Shown piece after piece: positions 57,080-64,000 of a stretch of DNA of 64,000 nucleotides (positions within the stretch are counted from its first letter, which is position 1; every line of letters begins with the position of its first letter). The translations under genes were made by a program, and so were the position numbers. Source of the DNA: Psococerastis gibbosa (lineage: Eukaryota > Arthropoda > Insecta > Psocodea > Psocidae); assembly GCA_963971405.1 (NCBI GenBank), contig OZ020489.1:42300510-42364509 (forward strand), in the 5' to 3' direction. The notes beneath the pieces were generated by a model that was given only the letters and a program-made list of their open reading frames with translations, was not told the origin of the DNA and searched no databases.

Positions 57080-58480
57080 ATCACGCCTCAGCCAATGAGA
57101 AGGCAGCTACTAATCAGTCACGTTGCATTTGGCGTGTTTGTGTATGTGTTCCTCTCTTCCCCAATCCCCACTAACTTCCCAGTTGCTTTGTAGCTTCGTC
57201 AGTTATTTTTGTTTTCATTTTCCCCTAGAGATTGTACAGAAAATATTCAAGCACAACTCTCATAGTACAAAATCTCATGCCAAATGATGTGATTGTGTTG
57301 TTTGTTTTGTGTAAAATGTGCCGTCAAATTTTGGACTCGTATTATTTAGCTGATATAGGCTAAAACAGTTCGGAACTATTTTGATAAATTTGTTGGTGAG
57401 TTTTTTTATAATCAAGTATTTAATTTAAAGCCACCCATCTGCTTAATTTATCGGCAACGTTGGAAAATATTGTTGAATGTACGAAACGAATACAGTTCCA
57501 GTGGTTAACCTCTTCTGGGCAAAGATTAAGTCGTAAATCGGTACATGTTGACAAACTGTACGTGCGTAGGCCTAGCATGTTTTAACACGGAAGTAACTAT
57601 TCAACGTTTTTATTTAGAATCTATAAAAGCGTCATTCAAAGGTTAAAAGTTAATTGAGAATATCAACGATTTGTAAAATAGTTAGAAGCGGTTTGTGCGA
57701 TTAAATAACATACGCGTTGTTGTGATGTAACAGTATTACAGTTAAGTTACTGTCCTTGAATCTTGATGTTATGATCAAGAGTCTGGGATTGTGTCTAGGC
57801 TACATACTTGTTAGGGGCGTTGTCATTATTTTAAAGGTCACTGCCATCCTGTTCTAAACCATTTAAGCTGGGTTTATAAAAAATAAATATGGATTTTCCT
57901 TAGGGTTGCCATAATAAAATAAAAATAAAAATAAAAATGAGGACACCGAGAAGCCGAAAAGACATATGGCATAGGGGGTATGAAAGGTTCCGGATTTACA
58001 GGCTCGGTAAGCCAGGGCATTTTTGGAGGCTCCTCGAAAATTAAATTTAAATTATATAGGCATCGAATTCGACGCTTTTCGAACTGTTACCGACCGGCCA
58101 GGGTTCGAGCCAGAAAAGCGCAACGAGGGCGGTCCGTGAGTCTCCCCCGGAAGAAATTGTTTATAATATCGGTGCGAAATAGTTAAATTTTAGATATTTG
58201 GCTATTGCCCATGTGACGTTGTGGGGGGGGGGGGGGGCATGTAGGGGTGCATCAGTCAAAGGAGAATTGAATATTAATTATCAAATTATTTTTATTGATA
58301 ATAAAAAGGAGGACATTTTCGATTTCGACCTTTTGCTAAGAGGGAGGATATACAGTAGGCCTATATATGGAATCCCTAATTTCCGATGATTTAAAGGTTT
58401 TCTTTAATCTCGGGTTCTACCCCAGGCGAATTTTTATTGATTAAATAGGCGATACATAGTACGCTTCTTGACAGCGGCGT
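57080..58480. other. Putative cryptochrome 5' region plus G-run repeat scraps
   Basis: 57100-57395 contains no repeat I recognise and is the most promoter-like stretch here. From about 57950 the G-rich unit of 6115-7260 reappears in fragments ('ggtccgtgagtctcccccgg'). At 58484 a hAT-like MITE left end ('agcggcgtagccagaatttt', then G run) begins. No coding frame is recognisable. Confidence 0.45.
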
Positions 58481-58483
58481 AGC

Positions 58484-58780
58484 CAGAATTTTCTTTGGGG
58501 GGGGGGGGGGTGTCCAGTTTTCATGCTACATCAATATATATACGATAAAGTTTGCCCACGTACGATAGGCTTTCCTGTGTTTCATTTGGCGCTAGTAGAA
58601 AAATAGGAATTAATTAGAGACATGATCTTAATTTCCCTTGCCCAGACACCCGAAGGTTCGGGGGTCCCCGCCGAGGAAGGTTTTTGAAAAGAATAGGCTT
58701 GAAATAGTTTGTTGGCAAAAAAAAAATAGATTTTGCAGACGATAACTTTATTAACAAAACAGGAACCCCCCCTCCCGTGA
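58484..58780. repeat. G-rich repeat, locus 3, with MITE-like left end
   Basis: 'ggcgtagccagaattttctt' followed by a G run begins a segment that includes 'ttcatttggcgctagtag', 'gatcttaatttccc' and 'gaataggcttgaaatagtt'. The same order of phrases is found at 5985-6770 and 7060-7110. This links the G-rich array to one dispersed element family. Confidence 0.6.
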
Positions 58781-58923
58781 CAATGCTCAGTGTTATTTAA
58801 ATCAAAAATTATAACTACCTGCCTACATCCACACAAATTATAAATTTGCAAGCCTAGACTAAAAGGCAGCCAATCGGCTTTTTAGGTGAAATAAGATTAT
58901 TCTTGATAAATTCCGTAGAAACC

Positions 58924-60308
58924 CAACCACATTGAAGTTCGTCCACCTATGATTTTTACGCTAAATCCAAATGATTGTGGATCACTTTTTTATCTAAACT
59001 AATGAATCTATCGAAATAATGATAACTGAAATTTAATTGTGATAGAAGGACTGCCATTAAACAGGAGCAAAAATATTCAAAAGAAAACAGACGAGAAAGT
59101 TTTTAACAGAACCGCGGACTCTTGCGCACACATTGAAGTTCGTCCATTCTCTTATCACTGAATAAATTCACACATTGTCATAAAAATGACTCTCATTATA
59201 TTTGAAAACGAATGAATATGTAGCCCAAAAGAATATCTGTCTTATTCGCTATCTTTAATTGTCAAATTGTGAAAATGGGACGAGGAAGACATTTGTCCGA
59301 AACAATAATTCTTCTTCATTGAGAAGGTATGCTTAAGCGAAAAATAGGTTCCCAGTTGTTGCTGAGTCCATCCACCATACATTCAGTAATAAACCGTTTC
59401 AAAACAAGTGCGTCCCCCTTGTCAAAGAAACGTTCAGGCGCTCAGAAGAAAATCGCTGATCGTGACTTAACCGCTTTAAGACGTTTAATTGCAAATAATA
59501 GAAGAAAAACAACTAAAGAAGTTTCTGCGCTAGATAGAACAAAGTTACAGGGAAACCTCTATGTGAGAAATCATGCCCCAGAGCATTGAAACATATGAGT
59601 TACAGCGTTTATTGTGCGAAGAAAGGCTGCAAAGCGCCTTCGATGGGCCAAAAACCACAATAAATGGACTGAACAGCGATGGAAAAATGTGGAATGGTCT
59701 GATGCGTCCCAATTTGAGATTTGGATTGGCGAGCAAAGAGGGAAAGTCGTCAGAAATAAGGATGCAGCGTATCTGCAAGAGTGTGTGAAGCCAATGGATA
59801 AGTTTCCTACCAACGTCATGTTGTGGAGGTGCATGAGTGCAGCCGGGGTTGAATCTCTACATTTTGTAGATGGAACTGTGAATAGCCCAAAGTACATTGA
59901 CATTTAAAAACACCACCTAATTCCATCTTTGCGTCCTTTGTTCCCAAATGGGGGCTAGATATTACAACAGGACGGGGCGACATGTCGCACTACCAAAGCC
60001 GGTAGGGCATGGTTCGGCGAGGAAGGCATTCCCGTTTTAACTTGGACAGTAAGCACAAAATATTGATAGCACCTCCTAATGAATTGGACGAACTTCAATG
60101 TGGGTGCAGGAGTCCACGATTTTGCCTGTAACTTTTTTCTGCGTTTCGTTTTAAATGATTTGATGAATGAATAATTATATTCGATCTATCACTATTACAA
60201 TTTAGTTATCATTATTTAGACAGCTCCATTAGTTTAGATAAAAAATAAATCCAAAGTTGGACTTAAGTTAGTGTAAAAATCATGGGTGGACGAACTTCAA
60301 TGTGGTTG
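58924..60308 (+). mobile_element. Tc1-like element with IR/DR termini, inactive
   Basis: The outer ends CAACCACATTGAAGTTCGTC and complement are matched by an inner pair, at about 59111-59148 and 60081-60118, that repeats 'acattgaagttcgtcca'. Each ~225 bp inverted repeat therefore carries a direct repeat near both ends, the IR/DR layout of Tc1 relatives such as Sleeping Beauty. The 10-base sequence GTAGAAACCC occurs at the left boundary (58915-58924) and 5 bases beyond the right end. A simple TA duplication is not obvious. Length 1385 bp. Confidence 0.88.
59275..60060 (+). pseudogene. Broken Tc1-like transposase
   Basis: Starting MGRGRHLSETI, the frame meets a stop after 15 codons. It resumes with the helix-turn-helix part (LLLSPSTIHSVINRFK), stops after APEH, shifts frame, and continues KRLRWAKNHNKWTEQRWKNV, EWSDASQFEIWIGEQRGKVV and NVMLWRCMSAAGVESLHFVD. 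The first catalytic Asp (WSDAS) and the second block (ILQQDGAT) are visible after further stops. The third acidic block (usually DLNPIE) is absent. At least four lesions make it non-functional. Confidence 0.9.
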
Positions 60309-60715
60309 AGTTGTAGAAACCCCAAAATTCGTTGTTTTTACAGACTTCTTATTTTTTATTTAATTGACAAAGCTTGATATTCGGGCTGCCATTTTCCTAC
60401 GGGACGTATACTCTTTAAGGCCTAGTTTAATAATAAAAACATAACGTCATCGTGAGTTTATTTTTATTAATATTATCTTTCACATTTAGCTTTTAATTTA
60501 TAGCAGTTCCCTCATAATATTTTTCACGTGTCGGTTTGGAGCCCTTGGGACGCCCCAGTCGCTTTCGCGTAAGCCTCAGGCCGCTGCTGGTAATAACTGA
60601 AAGACAGAGTTTCTATGTTGCCTATGGGCTATAAGAGTCTGTATATAAGAGGAGGGTCAAAGTTATGAAATTCAGCCTATAGGATGTAAATTTCCAGTTG
60701 CCCTGCCGCTGCCGG

Positions 60716-60921
60716 ATGACGAAGCCGTTTTCGGGAGACCCGGTCAAGGACCCGGTACCGTCCCGGCCCAAGCACACGGTCCACTGGTTCCGACGTGGTC
60801 TCCGTCTCCATGACAACCCGAGTCTGCGGGAAGGGGTCAATGGCGCAGCCACGTTCCGGTGCATCTTCATCATTGACCCCTGGTTCGCGGGGTCCTCAAA
60901 CGTTGGGGTCAACAAGTGGAG
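60716..60921 (+). CDS. cry2: Cryptochrome (CRY2-like), first coding exon
   Basis: ATG 60716 opens [20 protein letters not shown], then [20 protein letters not shown] and [20 protein letters not shown], and ends VNKW plus two bases at a GTACGT donor (phase 2). The [16 protein letters not shown] block is the start of the photolyase-homology domain, and [13 protein letters not shown] is typical of animal CRY2-type (light-independent, repressor) cryptochromes rather than Drosophila-type CRY1. In insects that keep it, CRY2 represses CLOCK:CYCLE in the nucleus. A T-rich acceptor (TTTCCAG, ending at 60697) lies 18 bases before the ATG, implying an upstream 5' UTR exon. Only about 69 residues of an expected ~600 are here. 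I found no further exon before the window ends. Confidence 0.92.
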
Positions 60922-61560
60922 GTACGTGGTTGCCGTTTATAGCCAAAGTGTTAATGCATAGTCGATTTCCATATTCTCTATTTTCTTCAAAAGTATACTT
61001 TTGAAAACAAAGAAAACATTTGAATTCTAACGTGACGAGATTCTTAATAGACTCCGTTGATAACATCATGCTCATACAATCTTACAATCAATTTTTTAGT
61101 CTGTTATGGGCCTTCTGGCCCTACAGTATTGTGTATTTGTATTTTTCTAATACACCTTTTGATTGATTTGATTGATTGATCTTATTTGCTCGCGGCTTCC
61201 TATAGATTTCAACGAAGCTCTTAATACATTGAATTAAATACGACTTTATTAAAAAAAAAAAAAAAAAACAAGCGAACAATAAAATAAATAAATAAATAAA
61301 TAATAAATGTATTTCGTTTCTTCAATATTACATATACAGTGATATAATGAAGTAGGGGCGGCCCAAAGGATTTCTCCCGTGCTGGGGCCCCCTTAATACT
61401 AATAACTAAGCTAAAACTAAACTAAACTAATACTAATACTTTATCGATAATAATAAATTTTATGTAGACTCTAAGTAACATCACTAAGTAAGTAAATAAG
61501 TAAGATCATATACTAAGATGACATTTAATAATATAAATGTTTATCACTCTGTTGAATCCG
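60922..61560 (+). other. cry2 intron 1: LINE tail and A-rich sequence
   Basis: At 61100-61180, 'ggccttctggccctacagta' leads to a (TGATTGAT)n tail, the usual 3' end of a + strand LINE copy. At 61240-61310 a poly-A run is followed by (AAAT)n. No exon is recognised. Confidence 0.5.
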
Positions 61561-61566
61561 GGGTTG

Positions 61567-61824
61567 TTATGCTAGCGCGCTATTGCTGGTAGATTTGTTA
61601 GTTAGTTGATTATGGGACAGATGAAAACTAATTTTACTAACGAATTTTTTTTTTGTTCGTAAATTTTTTATAAACTCAGGAAGGCTGTTATAGAATGGAA
61701 CTGATAGGTAAATGTGCGAATGTTTGAAAAGGGTAGTGTTATGATTGGGGATCTGAAGATTGCGACCAACACCAAGTCTATAAAGACTATAAAGTCTTCT
61801 TTTCATGCTAACCTTAAAAAACAA
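61567..61824 (-). pseudogene. LINE 3' remnant (ORF2 tail)
   Basis: The minus strand encodes SMKRRLYSLYRLGVGRNLQI, then TLFKHSHIYLSVPFYNSLPE and FIKNLRTKKKFVSKI, a standard non-LTR ORF2 closing region. It is an open frame of 85 codons, better preserved than the copy at 18369. The upstream RT domain is missing. Confidence 0.65.
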
Positions 61825-61894
61825 AAATGTTCAAACATTTCTAAAAATTTGTTGAGTGTAATGCGGCATTGACCGCCCACATGCTCGCTCCGCT

Positions 61895-62055
61895 ATTGGA
61901 TCCAGCCCATTTTTTTGGGAGGAGTAGTGGTGGGTCAAAATAGAATAAACTCATTTAGTATCGTAAATTAATAAGTTAATTAATTTACTTACAATATACT
62001 TTCTGAATGTTGGGGGGGGGGGGGGGCAGAGACCCCATCTGTATCCGTACTTTAT
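61895..62055. mobile_element. G/C-run MITE, copy 1 of a local pair
   Basis: 'ggatccagcccatttttttg' on the left, 'gtgggtcaaaata' inside, a G run, then 'cagagaccccatctgtatccgt' on the right. Co-linear with 62391-62560, about 500 bp away in the same orientation. The ends (GGATCCAG and CTGTATCC) are imperfect inverted repeats. Confidence 0.65.
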
Positions 62056-62390
62056 AGGAAGAATGCGGTAAACAGTAAGGGAGGAAGGCAGGCAAGCGGG
62101 ATGCCCGAATCACGCAATACAACATCTGATCAAGGGTTGGCACGTGTACAGCCGGTGTGTGTGTGTGTTCGCAGTCAGAGAAAGTTAATTATATAATAAA
62201 TGTCCGTTGTAGCGGTTCAACTCGGTTTTGCCGAAAGCATTCAAAATCTTAATTTTAATTCAACTTTGAAACTTTTTTTGCTTTCCTATTTATACCGGTA
62301 GTATAAGGAAAGCTACATGCCCGTCTCATCAATCAATGCAGTGCTCAACCCTAAGAAGAAAAAAAATATTTACCATGGAACTATTCCAGG

Positions 62391-62560
62391 TACGGATCCA
62401 GCCCATTTGTGCGGGGGGGGGGGGAGTTGTGGGTCAAAATAGGAAAAAACATATATATATATCGTATAGTATCGATTAAATCAGAGCGTAATAAATTAAC
62501 TTACAATAGACAACTTTGGGGGGAGGGGGGGGGGCAGCCACCCCCTGTATCCGTCCATGA
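62391..62560. mobile_element. G/C-run MITE, copy 2 of a local pair
   Basis: 'tacggatccagcccatttgt', then a G run, 'gtgggtcaaaatag', 'cttacaatagacaactttgg', and 'ccaccccctgtatccgtcca'. It is better preserved than copy 1. A reverse-orientation relative lies at 43470-43626. Confidence 0.7.
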
Positions 62561-62859
62561 TCTACTCATATTATTTATCACGGTACCTACTGTATACTAA
62601 TTGATAAATAAATAGGAACTCATGTACGGGCACACTCGTACCGTTTTTTTTTTTTTTTTTATTTTTTTTAATTTCAGCCTTCAGGTGCCGCGTCTTTATC
62701 AGGTGGCAGGTGACACTTGAAAATCAAAAAAAAAATTTTTTTTTGCGGGAAACGAATGTCCCATTTCCATATCTACAGTATTATAGAACTGTAGACTACG
62801 CGCGTATCTTCTCCACTAAATACTGCGTCTATTTCGGCTTTGTTGGTTATAATGAAACC

Positions 62860-63070
62860 CCAATTCGTTGGCATAGTGGTAACGTGCTCGTACTTGTGTG
62901 AGTCTCTTCGTACCATGCGTTCGGAGACCTGTCATCAACCCAGGTAACCGAAAATATAGGATATAGAAAAACTGGACTTGGCGGGATTCGAACCCACGAT
63001 CTACGCCTAACTGGGGCGGTATCATGGGTTCGAATCCCGCCATTGACAGTTTTTTCTATATCCTCTAATT
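62860..63070. repeat. Inverted pair of tRNA-like SINE heads
   Basis: 'gttggcatagtggtaacgtg' (box A-like) opens the block. Then 'ggcgggattcgaacccacga' on the + strand is answered about 20 bases later by 'tcatgggttcgaatcccgcc'. Flanks 'atatagaaaaactgg' and 'cagttttttctatat' extend the palindrome. Two opposed box B sequences (GGTTCGAATCC) lie in one hairpin. Neither side folds into a complete cloverleaf, so this is not a tRNA gene. Confidence 0.65.
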
Positions 63071-63307
63071 TCGGTTGTAACGAGGAGGTTACCTCTTCAA
63101 CCAAAGTTAATTTAATGTCAGTGTTATAATAATAATAATACGTACATTTACATACTTCGTTGTTTACCATTTTTGTAATACCTGCGCTCCCTCGTGCCGT
63201 GAGGCGTGTGAGGGTCACGCATTATCTTAGGCGGCTATTACACTGGAAACCCTCAGTGTAATAGCCCCCCAACATATTAAAACCATAATATAATTTAATA
63301 TAACATA

Positions 63308-64000
63308 TTAGTACCGAGTTTTCCTCGAACATGCTTTCCAATTTATAAATTAGTAGATAGAGATAATGTGTAATTTCATAGTAAATAATTTCCCTATGGC
63401 TAAATTTTGGATCTCTCGAGAGGGGGGGGGGTCCATCTGACGTCACCGGAGGTGTGGTAATCTAAATATATTAAAAACCCCTTAAAACTCAATTGCAAAT
63501 TCTGGAACGAACACGCAGTGTATTGGAGCGTGCATTTTCCATAATTTCTTCAAAAAAAATTGAACACCTAAAACATACCTGAAGGTAGAAATCATCGATA
63601 GAAAGGTTCCGCAGAAAAATTATTTTTTTAGTCATTTTTCATGAAAATTGAGTTATTTTTATTCTCCCAGAAGCAAACTATCAAGGGACAAGCGACCCAC
63701 CGCATATTGTTAATATTAATAACGACTACAATATATGTCAATTTAAAAGAAATCGTTTTTGAGAAATAATTTCAGACGTTTTTGGGAGTTTTTTGAGAAT
63801 AAAACCTCCCCAAATTGAGTTACCCCAAAATAAAATAAAATGGTCCCGAGGCATAATTTTTGTGAACCTAAATGCAAATTTTCCTCAAAATCTACCGAGT
63901 AGTTTGCCCGGAAATCGATGAACAGACAGGGCGACAGACAGACATTTCGTAAAAACCACTTTTTTTGGTTCCTGGGACCTCAAAACGTGTTAATCCGTTG
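63308..64000. repeat. ~850 bp dispersed repeat, copy 3, cut by the window end
   Basis: It has the same order as 2664-3516: 'accgagttttcctcgaacat', a G run near 63422, 'gaacacctaaaacatacctg', 'aagcgacccaccgc' and 'agtagtttgcccggaaatcg'. It runs off the end at 'aaacgtgttaatccgttg'. Confidence 0.75.

Noticed and set aside
62975..63055. A tRNA gene
   Set aside because: Box B sequences are present on both strands, but no acceptor stem or anticodon arm closes. It fits a SINE-type palindrome better.

Overview
The window is animal nuclear DNA, almost certainly from an insect or another arthropod. It has widely spaced exons with GT-AG introns, an arthropod BTB-zinc-finger gene (tramtrack), the first coding exon of an animal-type cryptochrome, and a very dense load of DNA transposons, MITEs, tRNA-derived SINEs and decayed LINE ends. 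The repeat style would suit a hemipteran with a large genome, but that is a guess and no species can be named.

Layout. 1-10 kb is repeat-dominated: tandem arrays at 0.23-1.08 kb and 8.34-8.96 kb, a LINE 3' remnant on the minus strand, two copies of an ~850 bp repeat, a degenerate G-rich array, and MITEs ending in G/C runs. One possible exon of an unknown gene lies at 1298-1368. From 10-21 kb there is a possible short upstream coding exon (10272-10307), a ~167 bp satellite-like array (12.3-13.5 kb) and more repeats. tramtrack (ttk) runs on the + strand from at least 21.7 to 45.5 kb. It has common BTB exons (21687-21812, 22259-22517), an AT-hook/acidic exon (23292-23702), a basic linker exon (26403-26651), and two alternative terminal zinc-finger exons (29087-29595 and 44761-45509). 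Every junction downstream of the BTB exons is phase 1, so either terminal exon can be joined without a frame change.

From 47611 to 57029 lies a complete, apparently intact ISL2EU-like DNA transposon of 9.4 kb, with 12-bp terminal inverted repeats and an AT target duplication. It carries two convergent intron-containing genes: a 416-residue SWIM-like/YqaJ nuclease protein (+) and a 528-residue THAP-DDE transposase (-). Three MITEs have landed between them without breaking either gene. Just outside its right end sit two CACGTG E-boxes, about 3.6 kb upstream of the first coding exon of a cryptochrome-2-like gene (60716-60921, +), whose other exons lie beyond the window. Between them is a dead Tc1-like element (58924-60308).

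The observations most worth following are: a coding-like extension behind the TGA of one tramtrack isoform; a degenerate tandem duplicate of the tramtrack BTB exon; the intact ISL2EU-like element with both genes; and a family of near-perfect foldback elements sharing one hairpin core, including composites in which one foldback sits in the loop of another.
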